Shown one piece after another: positions 8,627-18,216 of a stretch of DNA of 64,000 nucleotides (positions are counted from its first letter, which is position 1; each line of letters begins with the position of its first letter). The notes beneath the pieces were generated by a model. The model had not been told where the DNA came from and did no database searches. It saw only the letters and a program-made list of their open reading frames with translations. The DNA lies in assembly GCA_035650495.1 (NCBI GenBank), contig DASRHK010000027.1, forward strand, positions 4,595 through 68,594, read 5' to 3'. The position numbers and the translations under genes were made by a program. The stretch comes from DASRHK01 sp035650495. GTDB taxonomy: Bacteria; Pseudomonadota; Gammaproteobacteria; Nevskiales; Nevskiaceae.

Positions 8627-10861
8627 ATGCGCAGAAAACTCGCTTGGCTCGCTGCAATCGCCTGCGTCGCATGGCTGGTGCCGGCCTGGGCCCTGAGCCT
8701 CGGCGGCATCCGCGTCCACTCACGGCTGAATCAGCCGCTGACCGCGTCGATCCCGATCTATGCCGGCACCGGCGAGGTGGTCGACGAGAACGTCAAGGTC
8801 CGCATCGCGCCCAACGAGGATTTCGCTCGCGCCGGGCTCGAGCGGCTGGATTTCCTGTCCGACCTCACGTTCACCGTCGAGCCGGATCGCGTCGTGATCA
8901 CGAGCCGGCGCTCGGTGCGCGAGCCGGTGATCGACCTGCTGCTCGAGGTCAAGTGGTCGGGTGGCCGCCTGCTGCGGCAGTACACGATGCTGCTCGATCC
9001 CGAAGGCGTCGGCGCTGCGCCGCAGCCGCTCGAGCCTTCGCGCTACGCAGTCACACCCACGCCGGAAACTGCGGGCCAGGCTGCCAGCCGCAGCGCAGGC
9101 GGCAACGTCGGCGGAACCCGTCCTCGCAGCAATGTGCTCCCCGCCGAAACCCCGCCGCTGACCGCAACGCCTTCGCGTCGCGCACCGGTCGCCGTGCCGG
9201 AGAGCGGTGGCGCTGAGAGCGCGGCACCCAAGCAGCTTCCGCGCACCTACGGTCCCGTGCGCCCGAACGAAACGCCCTGGAGCGTCGCCACCAAGCTCAA
9301 GCCCGATGATTCCGTGACCACCGAGCAGGTGGTCATCGCGCTGTTCCAGTGGAACCCCACCGCGTTCGGCGGCAATCTCTCGACCTTCAAGCCCGGCGCC
9401 ACGCTGCGCGTGCCCGATGCAGAGGTGATGCGTCGCGTCGATCCGCAGATCGCCAAGTCGCGTATCGAGGAAGCGCGCGCGAAGTCCGGCGCGCCCGAAG
9501 CGGCGCAGCCCAAGGCGCCCGCTGCGCCCCAGACGCCGCCCGCGATTCCCGCGGCCCCGCCGAAAGCCGAAGCACCGCCGGCTCCGAAGGCCGAAGCGCC
9601 GGTCGAGACCGCCCCGGCCGCAGCGCCGACGACTGCCGAGCCCGCAGCGCCCACGACTTCCACGCCCGCGCCGGCGGCGGAACAGCCGGCCGCGACGCCA
9701 CCGCCTGCGGAGACCGCTGCGCCTGCGCAGGAAGCGCCGCCGCCAGCGGCTGCACCTGCGCCGGCTCCCGAAAGCAAAGAGGGCATGGGTTGGCTCGTGC
9801 CCGCAGTGATCGCGATCGCGGTGCTGTTCTTCGCGATCCTGGTCTGGCGCCTCATGCGCCGGCCGAAGTCGCCCGGCGATGATTTCGCGATGGACAACAG
9901 CGCCACGCTGACGTCCACGCCGTCGGCACGTCCCGCTCCGGCGGCCGCGCGGGCGGTAGTGGTGGAAGAGCCGCCGCCGGCCGAGCCCGAGCCGGTGATC
10001 GAGCGCGCGACCATCATGCCGGAGCCTGAGATTCCGGAGCCCCCGCAGCGCGTCGCGACGCCACCGCCGGTTGCGTCACCCCCGCCGGCCGCAGCGCCCG
10101 CCGCGAAGCCGAGCATGGCCTCGTTCTCCGACACGGCGCTGACCGATACGCGCCAGATCGATCTCGAGGGCGGTGACGCCCTCGCGGAAGCCGATTTCCA
10201 TCTCGCGTACGGTTTGTACGACGAAGCCATCCTGCTCCTGACGCAGGCGCTCACGCGCGACCCGAATCGCACCGATGTGCGCACGAAGCTCGCCGAAGCC
10301 TATTTCTCGGCGAATCGCGGCCAGGAATTCCTCGAGACGTCGCGCGCCCTCAAAGGTCAGCTCGACGCCGCCGGCTGGGAAAAGATCGCCGTGCTGGGCC
10401 GTCAGCTGTTCCCGAATGAAGCGCTGTTCGGCGGCTCGGGCAAGGCGCAGCCGGCGCCGTCCGGCGAAGCTGCGACCGCGCCGCGCGCACCGAACAACAC
10501 GATCCCGTTCGACGTGTCCGCGGCGCCGAAGCCCGCTGCGCCGCCGTCGGCCGCGAAGCCGGCGGAGAGCGCATCGATCCCGTTCGAGCTCGGGTCGCTC
10601 GATCTCGACACGCCGCTCGAAGCGTCGTCGACGCAGCCGACGGCGACGTCGGCCGAAGGCCTCGACCTCGAGAGCCACATCAGCATCGACGAGAGCGGCA
10701 TGGGCGGCGACGAGTCGTCGACCAAGCTCGATCTCGCGCGCGCCTACATCGATCTCGGCGACAACGACATGGCGCGCGGCCTGCTGTCGGAAGTGATCCA
10801 GCAGGGCACGGGCGAGCAGAAGGCGGCGGCCGAAGAGCTGATGCGGAAGCTGCCCGCGTAA
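8627..10861 (+). CDS. fimV: FimV/HubP-family polar membrane protein
   Basis: A 744-residue inner-membrane protein related to Pseudomonas FimV and Vibrio HubP, which organise cell poles and type IV pilus/secretion functions. In order: signal peptide (1-23, AWA-LSLGG), the FimV N-terminal domain (about 24-125), a LysM-like segment (YGPVRPNETPWSVATKL to FKPGATLRV, about 206-265), a Pro/Ala/Glu-rich periplasmic linker, a single transmembrane helix (GWLVPAVIAIAVLFFAILVW, about 387-408), an acidic/Pro-rich cytoplasmic stretch, a TPR-like segment (about 520-590) and the conserved C-terminal FimV motif (TKLDLARAYIDLGDNDMARG). The location between asd and truA is the usual betaproteobacterial place. 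Confidence 0.92.
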   Translation: MRRKLAWLAAIACVAWLVPAWALSLGGIRVHSRLNQPLTASIPIYAGTGEVVDENVKVRIAPNEDFARAGLERLDFLSDLTFTVEPDRVVITSRRSVREPVIDLLLEVKWSGGRLLRQYTMLLDPEGVGAAPQPLEPSRYAVTPTPETAGQAASRSAGGNVGGTRPRSNVLPAETPPLTATPSRRAPVAVPESGGAESAAPKQLPRTYGPVRPNETPWSVATKLKPDDSVTTEQVVIALFQWNPTAFGGNLSTFKPGATLRVPDAEVMRRVDPQIAKSRIEEARAKSGAPEAAQPKAPAAPQTPPAIPAAPPKAEAPPAPKAEAPVETAPAAAPTTAEPAAPTTSTPAPAAEQPAATPPPAETAAPAQEAPPPAAAPAPAPESKEGMGWLVPAVIAIAVLFFAILVWRLMRRPKSPGDDFAMDNSATLTSTPSARPAPAAARAVVVEEPPPAEPEPVIERATIMPEPEIPEPPQRVATPPPVASPPPAAAPAAKPSMASFSDTALTDTRQIDLEGGDALAEADFHLAYGLYDEAILLLTQALTRDPNRTDVRTKLAEAYFSANRGQEFLETSRALKGQLDAAGWEKIAVLGRQLFPNEALFGGSGKAQPAPSGEAATAPRAPNNTIPFDVSAAPKPAAPPSAAKPAESASIPFELGSLDLDTPLEASSTQPTATSAEGLDLESHISIDESGMGGDESSTKLDLARAYIDLGDNDMARGLLSEVIQQGTGEQKAAAEELMRKLPA

Positions 10862-10879
10862 GCGGGCCGCACGCTCGCC

Positions 10880-11659
10880 ATCGCACGCTGGGTCGCCGGC
10901 GTCGAGTATCTCGGCGGCGCTTACGCCGGCTGGCAGGCGCAAGGCGGGCCGCCGAGCGTGCAGGCGCAGCTCGAGGCGGCGCTCTCCAAAGTCGCCGACC
11001 ATCCGGTCGCAGTCACGGCCGCCGGCCGCACCGATGCCGGCGTGCACGCGCTCCAGCAGGTGATCCACTTCGACACGGCTGCGCAGCGCAGCGCATATTC
11101 GTGGCTGCTCGGTAGCAACACCAACCTGCCGCACGACGTCAGCGTCCGTTGGATCCAGCCGATCGCCGATCGATTCCACGCGCGCTTCTCGGCGGTGCGG
11201 CGCAGCTACCGCTACGTGATCCACAACCATCGCGCGCGATCGGCGCTGGTCGGTGGCCGCGCTGGCTGGTGGCCGGTGTCGCTCGAAGCCGCCGCGATGC
11301 ATGAAGCAGCGCAAGCGCTGATCGGCGAGCACGACTTCTCCGCGTTCCGCGATTCGCAGTGCCAATCGACCACGCCGATGCGCCGGCTCGATCGCATCGA
11401 AGTCACGCGCAAAGGCGAGTTCATCGTGGTCGACGTCACCGGCAACGCGTTCCTGCATCACATGGTGCGCAACATCACCGGCGTGCTCGCGGAGATCGGG
11501 CAGGGGCGCCGGCCGGTCGCGTGGGCGCGCGACGTGCTCGCGAGCCGCGATCGCACGCAAGGCGGCATGACCGTGCCTGCGTGCGGTCTTTATTTCGTCG
11601 GGCCCGAGTATCCGGCAGAATTCGCGGTCCCATCGCCGCCGCTGCCGCACTTTCCGTGA
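10880..11659 (+). CDS. truA: tRNA pseudouridine(38-40) synthase, non-canonical start
   Basis: Converts U38-40 of tRNA to pseudouridine. The catalytic Asp is in AAGRTDAGVHA; RSYRYVI, HDFSAFR and NAFLHHMVRN are family blocks. The family's N-terminal block (here VEYLGGAYAGWQAQ) is encoded upstream of the first GTG (10958), yet no ATG, GTG or TTG occurs in frame between the fimV stop (10859-10861) and that block. The only start codon allowed by translation table 11 is ATC at 10880, giving 259 residues. A GTG start at 10958 would delete the conserved block. The gene is in the same frame as fimV. Its stop overlaps the trpF GTG. The product call is sure; the start is not. Confidence 0.9.
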   Translation: MARWVAGVEYLGGAYAGWQAQGGPPSVQAQLEAALSKVADHPVAVTAAGRTDAGVHALQQVIHFDTAAQRSAYSWLLGSNTNLPHDVSVRWIQPIADRFHARFSAVRRSYRYVIHNHRARSALVGGRAGWWPVSLEAAAMHEAAQALIGEHDFSAFRDSQCQSTTPMRRLDRIEVTRKGEFIVVDVTGNAFLHHMVRNITGVLAEIGQGRRPVAWARDVLASRDRTQGGMTVPACGLYFVGPEYPAEFAVPSPPLPHFP

Positions 11660-12315
11660 GCGTTGCCCTTCTCGACCCGAGCTCCAATCGCACGCGCATC
11701 AAGTTCTGCGGCATGACGCGCGCGCAGGACCTCGCGGCTGCGCACCAGCTCGGCGTCGACGCCATCGGGCTCGTGCTCGTGCCGAAAAGTCCGCGCTACG
11801 TCGAGCCAGCCGCTGCCGCGCAGCTGCGCGCGACGACCAAGCTCACCGTCGTTGCGCTGTTCCAGGACTCCGATGCTGCATTCGTGCGTCACGCGACCGA
11901 AGAAGTGCGACCGGACCTGCTGCAGTTCCACGGCGACGAGAGCGAGCCGTTCTGCGCAAGCTTCGGCTTGCCGTATCTCAAGGCCGTGTCGATGCACGCG
12001 TCGCAGGACCTGTCGAAGCTCCGCGACTCGTTCGCATCCGCGGCGGGCCTGCTGCTCGACAGTCATCGTGCCGGCGGCCTCGGCGGCACGGGTCACGCAT
12101 TCGACTGGAGCGCCGTTGCGCCCATCGACAAGCCGATCGTGCTCGCCGGCGGGTTGAACGCCGCGAACGTCGGCGAAGGCATCGCGCGGCTGCATCCGGC
12201 GGCGGTGGACGTGTCGAGCGGCATCGAAGAGAAGCCCGGCGTGAAGGATTCTGCGAAAATGCGCGACTTCGTTGAAGCGGTCCGCGCCGCGGACCGCGCC
12301 ACGCATCGCTCATGA
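11656..12315 (+). CDS. trpF: phosphoribosylanthranilate isomerase
   Basis: Amadori rearrangement step of tryptophan synthesis. A 219-residue (beta/alpha)8 barrel with the catalytic Cys in IKFCGMTR and the catalytic Asp in [15 protein letters not shown], followed by the phosphate-binding ends VLAGGLN and DVSSGIE. It starts with GTG at 11656 inside the truA stop (GTGA) and ends in an ATGA overlap with trpB. TrpF next to truA and trpB is the common betaproteobacterial arrangement. Confidence 0.97.
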   Translation: MSVALLDPSSNRTRIKFCGMTRAQDLAAAHQLGVDAIGLVLVPKSPRYVEPAAAAQLRATTKLTVVALFQDSDAAFVRHATEEVRPDLLQFHGDESEPFCASFGLPYLKAVSMHASQDLSKLRDSFASAAGLLLDSHRAGGLGGTGHAFDWSAVAPIDKPIVLAGGLNAANVGEGIARLHPAAVDVSSGIEEKPGVKDSAKMRDFVEAVRAADRATHRS

Positions 12316-13511
12316 AATACGACCTGCCTGACGCTCGCGGACATTTCGGCCCTTACGGCGGCCAGTTCGTGGCCGAGACGCTGATGGAGCCGCTGCGCGC
12401 GCTCGCGGACGCGTACGCACGGCTCAAGAACGATCCGAAGTTCATCGACGAGCTCGACAACGACCTGCGCCACTACGTCGGCCGGCCGTCGCCGCTGTAT
12501 CACGCCGAGCGGCTGACCAGGAAGTGGGGCGGCGCGCAGATCTGGCTCAAGCGCGAAGACCTCAACCACACCGGCGCGCACAAGATCAACAACACGGTGG
12601 GTCAGGCGCTGCTCGCCAAGCACCTGGGCAAGACGCGCATCATCGCGGAGACCGGCGCCGGCCAGCATGGCGTCGCGAGCGCGACGATCGCGGCTCGCCT
12701 CGGCTTGAAGTGCGTCGTGTTCATGGGCGCCGACGACATCGAGCGGCAATCGCCCAACGTGTACCGGATGAAGCTGCTCGGCGCCGAAGTGCGGCCGGTG
12801 AAGAGCGGCACGCGCACGCTCAAGGACGCGATGAACGAAGCGCTGCGCGACTGGGTCACCAACGTCGACGACACGTTCTATGTGATCGGCACCGTCGCGG
12901 GCCCGCATCCGTACCCGATGCTCGTGCGCGATTTCCAGTGCGTGATCGGTCGCGAGGTGATCGCGCAATCGCAGGCGCAGGTCGGAAGGCTTCCCGACGT
13001 GCTCGTCGCCTGCGTCGGCGGCGGCTCCAACGCGATCGGCCTGTTCCATCCGTTCATCGAGCACAAGCGCGTGCGCATGATCGGCGTGGAAGCGGGCGGC
13101 AAGGGCGTCGCGACGTCCGACCACGCGGCGCCGCTCTCGGCCGGCAAGCCGGGCGTGCTGCACGGTAATCGCACCTACATCATGGCGGACGAGAACGGAC
13201 AGATCCTGCCCACGCACTCGATCTCCGCAGGCCTGGATTATCCCGGCGTCGGCCCCGAGCACTCCTGGCTCAAGGACATTCATCGCGTCGAGTACGTCGC
13301 GGTCAACGACGACGAGGCACTCGCCGCGTTCCATGAGCTGACGCGCGTCGAAGGTATCCTCCCCGCGCTCGAGTCCGCGCACGCGATCGCGCACGCGAAA
13401 GTCATCGCGCCGAAGCTCACCAAGGATCAGATGATCGTCGTCAATCTCTCGGGGCGCGGCGACAAGGACATCTTCTCGATCGCCAAGCTCGAAGGAATCT
13501 CGCTCACGTGA
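12312..13511 (+). CDS. trpB: tryptophan synthase beta chain
   Basis: Condenses indole with serine; works as an alpha2-beta2 complex with TrpA. 399 residues. The PLP lysine is in HTGAHKINN (about residue 90), the catalytic Glu in [10 protein letters not shown], and the PLP phosphate loop in [10 protein letters not shown]. Normal length and no damage seen. Unusually it is separated from trpA by an inserted gene, whose GTG overlaps the trpB stop (GTGA). Confidence 0.98.
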   Translation: MKYDLPDARGHFGPYGGQFVAETLMEPLRALADAYARLKNDPKFIDELDNDLRHYVGRPSPLYHAERLTRKWGGAQIWLKREDLNHTGAHKINNTVGQALLAKHLGKTRIIAETGAGQHGVASATIAARLGLKCVVFMGADDIERQSPNVYRMKLLGAEVRPVKSGTRTLKDAMNEALRDWVTNVDDTFYVIGTVAGPHPYPMLVRDFQCVIGREVIAQSQAQVGRLPDVLVACVGGGSNAIGLFHPFIEHKRVRMIGVEAGGKGVATSDHAAPLSAGKPGVLHGNRTYIMADENGQILPTHSISAGLDYPGVGPEHSWLKDIHRVEYVAVNDDEALAAFHELTRVEGILPALESAHAIAHAKVIAPKLTKDQMIVVNLSGRGDKDIFSIAKLEGISLT

Positions 13512-14035
13512 AAGTCACGCTCCAACTCGCGACCAGCATCGACGGTTTCATCGCCCGCCGCGACGGCAGCTTCGACTGGTGCTTCACCGACCAGGACTAC
13601 GGCATGGCGGAATTCGCGCATTCGGTCGACGCCGTGATCATGGGCCGGCGCTCGTACGAGCTGATGCTCGAGATGGGCGAGCTGCCGTATCCCGACAAGC
13701 CGTACTATGTGCTCACGCACGCGACGCTGCGCGCGGATTCGCCGAACGTCACCACCTTCGCGGGCGACGCCGAGTCGCTGCGCATGAAGATGGTCAACGA
13801 AGGCGTCAAGCACGCGTGGCTGTTCGGCGGCAGCAACGTGTGCGGACAGTTCGCGCAGCGCGGGCTGATCGACGACGTGATGATCGCGGTGCATCCGATC
13901 GCGCTCGGGCAGGGCATCCCGCTGTTCCGCGACCTCGTCCACGACGTCAAGCTCAAGCTCAAGGACTCGCGCAACTACGACACCGGTCTCGTGATGCTGC
14001 ACTACCAGGTCGTGCGCACGCCGAGAAAGGCGTAA
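13508..14035 (+). CDS. dihydrofolate reductase family (RibD C-terminal-like) protein inside the trp genes
   Basis: A 175-residue protein of the RibD_C/DHFR-like fold, as in bacterial YyaP/YwjB-type proteins. Seen: the N-terminal strand [14 protein letters not shown], the VIMGRRSYE helix, a nucleotide-binding LFGGSN loop, and the characteristic [22 protein letters not shown]. The family probably reduces a pteridine, flavin precursor or similar compound with NADPH, but most members are uncharacterised. It is set exactly between trpB (GTGA overlap) and trpA (ATG immediately after its TAA), so it must be co-transcribed with tryptophan synthase. Codon use looks like that of its neighbours, so recent transfer is not evident. 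Confidence 0.88.
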   Translation: MKVTLQLATSIDGFIARRDGSFDWCFTDQDYGMAEFAHSVDAVIMGRRSYELMLEMGELPYPDKPYYVLTHATLRADSPNVTTFAGDAESLRMKMVNEGVKHAWLFGGSNVCGQFAQRGLIDDVMIAVHPIALGQGIPLFRDLVHDVKLKLKDSRNYDTGLVMLHYQVVRTPRKA

Positions 14036-14845
14036 ATGTCGCGCATCGCCGAGGTCCTCGCGACGCTGAAGAAGAGCCGCCGCAAGGCGCTGATCCCGTA
14101 CCTCACCGCCGGCGATCCGCATCCGTCAGCGACGGTGCCGATGTTGCATGCGCTCGCTGCGGCCGGCGCCGACGTCATCGAGATCGGCGTGCCGTTCTCC
14201 GATCCGATGGCCGACGGGCCGACCATCCAGCTGGCCTGCGAGCGCGCGCTGAAGCACGGGACCGGCTTGTGGCAGATCCTCGACCTGGTCGCGGAATTCC
14301 GTCGCAAGGATGCGAAGACGCCGATCGTTCTGATGGGCTATCTCAATCCGATCGAGGCGCGTGGCGTCGCGGCATTCGCCAAGCGTGCGAAGGAGGTCGG
14401 CGTCGACGGCGTGCTGATCGTCGACCTCGCCGTGGAGGAATCGCCGGAATACATTCCCGCGCTGCGCGATGCGGGACTCGATCTCATCTTCCTGCTGGCG
14501 CCGACGAGCCCACCTGCGCGCGTTGCGAAGATCGCGCAGCATGCGAGCGGTTATCTGTATTACGTCTCGCTCAAGGGCGTGACCGGCGCCGCGACGCTCG
14601 ATGTGACCGACGTCACGCGCAAGCTCGCGGAGATCCGCAAGCACACTGCGCTGCCGGTCGCGGTCGGGTTCGGCATCCGCGATGCGGCGAGCGCGAAGGC
14701 AGTCGGCGCGATCGCCGACGGCGTCGTGGTCGGGACCGCGCTCGTCTCGGAAGTGGAGAAGCATCAGGATGAGGCAGAGCGGCTGCCAGAGATTCTTGGC
14801 AAGAAGCTTGCGACGCTGCGCGGCGCGCTGGATGAGCTAAAGTAA
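14036..14845 (+). CDS. trpA: tryptophan synthase alpha chain
   Basis: Cleaves indole-3-glycerol phosphate and passes indole to TrpB. 269 residues, TIM barrel. The catalytic Glu is in EIGVPFSDPMADGP and the catalytic Asp in the DGVLIVDL strand. The loop that is usually D-L-P-x-E-E reads DLAVEE here, so the conserved Pro is replaced by Ala, a mild oddity in a mobile loop. YYVSLKGVTGA and GFGIRDAA form the phosphate site. The ATG follows the preceding stop without spacing. Confidence 0.97.
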   Translation: MSRIAEVLATLKKSRRKALIPYLTAGDPHPSATVPMLHALAAAGADVIEIGVPFSDPMADGPTIQLACERALKHGTGLWQILDLVAEFRRKDAKTPIVLMGYLNPIEARGVAAFAKRAKEVGVDGVLIVDLAVEESPEYIPALRDAGLDLIFLLAPTSPPARVAKIAQHASGYLYYVSLKGVTGAATLDVTDVTRKLAEIRKHTALPVAVGFGIRDAASAKAVGAIADGVVVGTALVSEVEKHQDEAERLPEILGKKLATLRGALDELK

Positions 14846-14863
14846 CTTGATGAGGCTTCGTCG

Positions 14864-15724
14864 ATGAGTTGGCTCGACAAGATTTCCGGATCGCAGCTCT
14901 TGCGCTCGGGGTCGCGCCGGCGCAACGTTCCCGAAGGCCTCTGGACCAAGTGCGAGAACTGTCAGAGCGTGCTGTACCGCGCCGAAGTCGAGCGCACGCT
15001 GGAAGTCTGTCCCAAGTGCGGCATGCATCGGTCGATCTCGGCACGGGCGCGCATCCAGCACTTCCTCGATCCCGAGCCGCGCGAGGAGATCGCGCCGAAC
15101 ATCACGCCGCTCGATCCGCTCAAGTTCAAGGACACGCGCAAGTACACCGAGCGCATCGCCGAAGCCACCGAAGACACCGGCGAGAAGGAAGCGCTGGTCG
15201 TCATGCGCGGGCAGGTGATGAGCCTGCCGCTCGTCTGCGCCGTGTTCGAGTTCGGCTTCATGGGCGGCTCGATGGGCAGCGTCGTCGGCGAGAAGTTCGT
15301 GCGCGGCGTGAACGTGTGCATCGAGCGCGGGATCCCGCTGGTCTGCTTCGCCGCGAGCGGCGGCGCGCGCATGCAGGAATCGCTGTTCTCGCTGTTCCAG
15401 ATGTCGAAAACCTCGGCTGCGCTGGCGCGGCTGGCGGAGCGCGGCTTGCCCTACATCTCGGTGCTGACGCACCCGACCATGGGCGGGGTCTCCGCGAGCC
15501 TGTCGATGCTGGGCGACATCAACATCGCCGAGCCGAAAGCGCTGATCGGCTTCGCGGGACCGCGGGTCATCGAGCAGACCGTGCGTCAGAAATTGCCGGA
15601 AGGCTTCCAGCGCGCCGAGTTCCTGCTCGAGCACGGTCACATCGACATGATCGTCGACCGTCGCGAGATGCGCGAGAAGATCCATCGCCTGCTGTCGATG
15701 CTGACGCACCAGGGCGCATCCTGA
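14864..15724 (+). CDS. accD: acetyl-CoA carboxylase carboxyltransferase subunit beta
   Basis: Transfers the carboxyl group from biotin to acetyl-CoA, with AccA. 286 residues. N-terminal zinc finger with two CxxC pairs (CENC and CPKC, about residues 28-50), then the crotonase-fold carboxyltransferase domain with [23 protein letters not shown] and [13 protein letters not shown]. The trpA-accD-folC order is conserved in Betaproteobacteria. The stop overlaps a CTG that appears to start folC. Confidence 0.97.
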   Translation: MSWLDKISGSQLLRSGSRRRNVPEGLWTKCENCQSVLYRAEVERTLEVCPKCGMHRSISARARIQHFLDPEPREEIAPNITPLDPLKFKDTRKYTERIAEATEDTGEKEALVVMRGQVMSLPLVCAVFEFGFMGGSMGSVVGEKFVRGVNVCIERGIPLVCFAASGGARMQESLFSLFQMSKTSAALARLAERGLPYISVLTHPTMGGVSASLSMLGDINIAEPKALIGFAGPRVIEQTVRQKLPEGFQRAEFLLEHGHIDMIVDRREMREKIHRLLSMLTHQGAS

Positions 15725-16920
15725 AAGGCGCGAAGCGGTCGCTGGCCGACTGGCTGGCGTGGCAGGAAACGCTCCATCCCAAGAACATCGATCTCGGACT
15801 CGATCGCGTCCGGCGTGTTGCCGAGCGGCTGGGACTCCCGGACCCGCGTCCGCGGACGCTCACCGTCGGCGGCACGAACGGGAAGGGTTCCAGCGCCACG
15901 CTTGCAGCGCTGATCTATCGCGAAGCCGGCTATCACGTCGGCTTGTACACGTCGCCGCACTTGCACCGCTACAACGAGCGCGTGGCCATCGACGGCGTGG
16001 CTGCGAGCGATGACGACTTCTGTCGCGCTTTCGAAGCGATCGATGCGGCACGCGCCGACGTGTCGCTGACGTATTTCGAGTTCGGCACGCTGGCGGCGTT
16101 GTGGCTTTTCCGCGAAGCGCGCGTCGACGTGCAGGTGCTGGAGGTCGGGCTCGGCGGGCGACTCGACGCAGTGAACATCGTCGACGCCGACTGCGCCCTG
16201 ATCACCAATGTCGGGCTCGATCACACGGATTATCTGGGACCCGATCGCGAGAGCATCGGGCGAGAGAAGGCGGGAATCCTCCGGCGCGGGCGTCCGGCCG
16301 TGTACGTCGAGGCGTCGCCGCCGGCGAGCGTGCTGCGAGCGGCCGCTGATCTCGACGTGCCGTTGAAAATCCTCGACCGCGATTTCAGCGCAGCCGAAGT
16401 CCGGCGAGGACTGCCGCAACCCGGTCTCGCCGGCGCCGCGCAGCTGCGGAACGCGGCCGGCGTGATCACGTGCATCGACGCGCTGCGCGCGATCTTGCCC
16501 GTGCCGACGTCGGCGATTCGCGATGCGCTGCCGAAGCTCAGCTTGCCCGGACGCTTCGAGCGTCGCGGCGATCTCGTGCTCGACGTGGCGCACAATGTTG
16601 AGGCCGCGCAGGTTCTGGTTGAGAATCTGCGCGCCGAATCGATGCAAGGACGGATTCATCTCGTGTTGGGCATGCTGCGCGACAAGCCGGTCGAGTCTTT
16701 CTGCCGCACCTTGCAGCCGATCGTCGCGTCGGCTTCCTTCGCGACGTTGCCGCCGCCGCGCGGACTCGGCGCGGACGAGCTGGCCCAGCGCGCCGGCATG
16801 GCGGGCGATCGATTCGGAAGCGTTGCCGAAGCGCTCGCCCACGCGCGATCGAGCGTGCGCAACGGCGATCGCGTCCTGATCACCGGGTCGTTTCTCACCG
16901 TCGCCGCGGCCGGCGCATGA
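15721..16920 (+). CDS. folC: bifunctional dihydrofolate/folylpolyglutamate synthase, CTG start
   Basis: Adds glutamate to folates and makes dihydrofolate. Mur-ligase fold with the ATP loop [10 protein letters not shown] (about residue 45), [13 protein letters not shown], the [11 protein letters not shown] segment and [12 protein letters not shown]-terminal domain from about residue 275 (PGRFERRGD). No ATG/GTG/TTG occurs in frame near the family's usual N-terminus ([14 protein letters not shown]). A CTG at 15721 overlaps the accD stop as CTGA, with AGGG 6 nt upstream, and gives a normal 399-residue protein. The stop overlaps the next ATG (ATGA). Confidence 0.92.
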   Translation: MKGAKRSLADWLAWQETLHPKNIDLGLDRVRRVAERLGLPDPRPRTLTVGGTNGKGSSATLAALIYREAGYHVGLYTSPHLHRYNERVAIDGVAASDDDFCRAFEAIDAARADVSLTYFEFGTLAALWLFREARVDVQVLEVGLGGRLDAVNIVDADCALITNVGLDHTDYLGPDRESIGREKAGILRRGRPAVYVEASPPASVLRAAADLDVPLKILDRDFSAAEVRRGLPQPGLAGAAQLRNAAGVITCIDALRAILPVPTSAIRDALPKLSLPGRFERRGDLVLDVAHNVEAAQVLVENLRAESMQGRIHLVLGMLRDKPVESFCRTLQPIVASASFATLPPPRGLGADELAQRAGMAGDRFGSVAEALAHARSSVRNGDRVLITGSFLTVAAAGA

Positions 16921-17615
16921 ACGAAGTGCTCACCAAGCGGCTCCTCGGCGCGTGCGTGCTGGTCGGCGCGACGATCGTGCTCGCGAACCTGCTGCCGTCG
17001 CCGCAAGCCGTGCCGCCGACCGAAGAGCATGCCAAGCGCGTGACCTACGATCTGCGACCGGCGCCCGAGGTTGCGAAGATCGAGCCGCCGCCGCCGGCAC
17101 CGGTCGCGGAAGCGCCAACGCCTGCGCAAGCACCGGTTGAAACGCCTGCGCAGTCGGCGCTCCCGATCGCTGAAGCGCCTCCGAAGCCTGCCGTCGCGCC
17201 GAAGCCAAAACCAAAACCTGCGGTGGCGAAGGCCGTCGCGCCGCCGCCGAAGAAAAAGCCCGAGCCCGCACCACCACCGGTGCAGGCCGCCGAAGCGGCG
17301 CCAGTCGACGCGAGTCCAGGTGAACCATCGGCGCTCGCCGGCGAACCCGCACAGCCCGCCGCTGAATCCGCGCCGACGACGAAGCAGAGCTGGTACCTGC
17401 AGATCGGCGTCTATTCGGTCGAGGCGAACGCAGCCAACAGCATCGCCAAGCTGCGCAAGGCCGGTCTGCAGCCGCATCAGGGCACGATTTCGGTGAAAGC
17501 CGGCAAGGTCTTTCGCGTGCGTTGTGGTCCGTTCGCCAGCCAGGAAGAGGCCGATCAGGGCAAGGCCAAGGCGGTCGCGCTCGGCTTCAAGGACGCCCGC
17601 GTCGCGCGCGACTAG
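16917..17615 (+). CDS. SPOR domain protein (DedD-like)
   Basis: A 232-residue bitopic membrane protein: short cytoplasmic N-terminus, one transmembrane helix (about residues 9-27), a periplasmic Pro/Ala/Lys-rich linker (about 60-150) and a C-terminal SPOR domain (SWYLQIGVYSVEANA onward). SPOR domains bind denuded glycan strands at division septa, so a role in cell division like E. coli DedD is expected. The position between folC and cvpA matches E. coli dedD, which supports the name, but sequence identity in the linker cannot be judged. Confidence 0.88.
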   Translation: MNEVLTKRLLGACVLVGATIVLANLLPSPQAVPPTEEHAKRVTYDLRPAPEVAKIEPPPPAPVAEAPTPAQAPVETPAQSALPIAEAPPKPAVAPKPKPKPAVAKAVAPPPKKKPEPAPPPVQAAEAAPVDASPGEPSALAGEPAQPAAESAPTTKQSWYLQIGVYSVEANAANSIAKLRKAGLQPHQGTISVKAGKVFRVRCGPFASQEEADQGKAKAVALGFKDARVARD

Positions 17616-17617
17616 CC

Positions 17618-17646
17618 GTCACGGGCTTGACACGAAGCGGTAGAAT
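17618..17646 (+). promoter_or_regulatory. weak candidate promoter for cvpA-purF
   Basis: The 77-bp gap before cvpA holds a TAGAAT -10-like box (17641-17646) with a poor -35 GTCACG 17 bp upstream. A perfect TTGACA (17627-17632) lies only 8 bp from TAGAAT, too close to pair with it. Confidence 0.3.
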
Positions 17647-17692
17647 GTCCGCCTGTGTGTGATCCAACTGGCCATCACCGCGGACCGCAACC

Positions 17693-18214
17693 ATGACCTG
17701 GGTTGACTGGTGCATTCTGGGCCTCGGAATCCTCTCGGCTTTGCTCGGCATCCTGCGTGGTTTCTTCCGTGAAGTGGCGACGCTCGCCGTGTGGGCGCTC
17801 GCGCTGGTCGTCGCGGTGGAGTTCGGCGATCTGCTTGCCGATTCGCTGCAGGCCTACATCTCCGTGCCGTCGGTCCGCATCGCGGCGGCCTACGCAATCC
17901 TCTTCCTGGGCGTGCTGATCGCAGGCGCGATCGTCACGCACTTCCTCGTCGAGATGATCCGGCGCAGCGTGATCTCCGGCACCGATCGCGCGCTCGGTGG
18001 TCTGTTCGGCGTGGCGCGCGCATTGCTGATCGGCGGGTTCCTCGTGCTGGTCGCCGGCAAGACCGTCGTGCGCCAGGACACCTGGTGGAAGCAGTCGGTG
18101 ACGATCCCGGTGCTGGAGACCGTCGGCGGCGGGCTCGCGGCGGTGATGCCGCAAGCCTGGATCGATGCGATCACGCCGCGCGCGCCGGCGCAGCCCGTCG
18201 GCAAGGAGAGCTAG
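17693..18214 (+). CDS. cvpA: CvpA family membrane protein
   Basis: A 173-residue inner-membrane protein with about four hydrophobic helices ([66 protein letters not shown]). CvpA is known from colicin V production and envelope-stress tolerance and is usually encoded directly before purF, as here. Ends 2 nt before the purF ATG. Biochemical role unknown. Confidence 0.93.
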   Translation: MTWVDWCILGLGILSALLGILRGFFREVATLAVWALALVVAVEFGDLLADSLQAYISVPSVRIAAAYAILFLGVLIAGAIVTHFLVEMIRRSVISGTDRALGGLFGVARALLIGGFLVLVAGKTVVRQDTWWKQSVTIPVLETVGGGLAAVMPQAWIDAITPRAPAQPVGKES

Positions 18215-18216
18215 CC

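Noticed and set aside
9480..9780. Repetitive Pro/Ala codons in fimV as a possible DNA repeat or CRISPR
   Set aside because: The units are irregular and in frame, encoding the usual Pro/Ala-rich periplasmic linker; there are no constant repeats with unique spacers.
17627..17646. TTGACA and TAGAAT before cvpA as a strong promoter
   Set aside because: The boxes are only 8 bp apart, incompatible with sigma-70 spacing; at most TAGAAT is used with a weaker -35.
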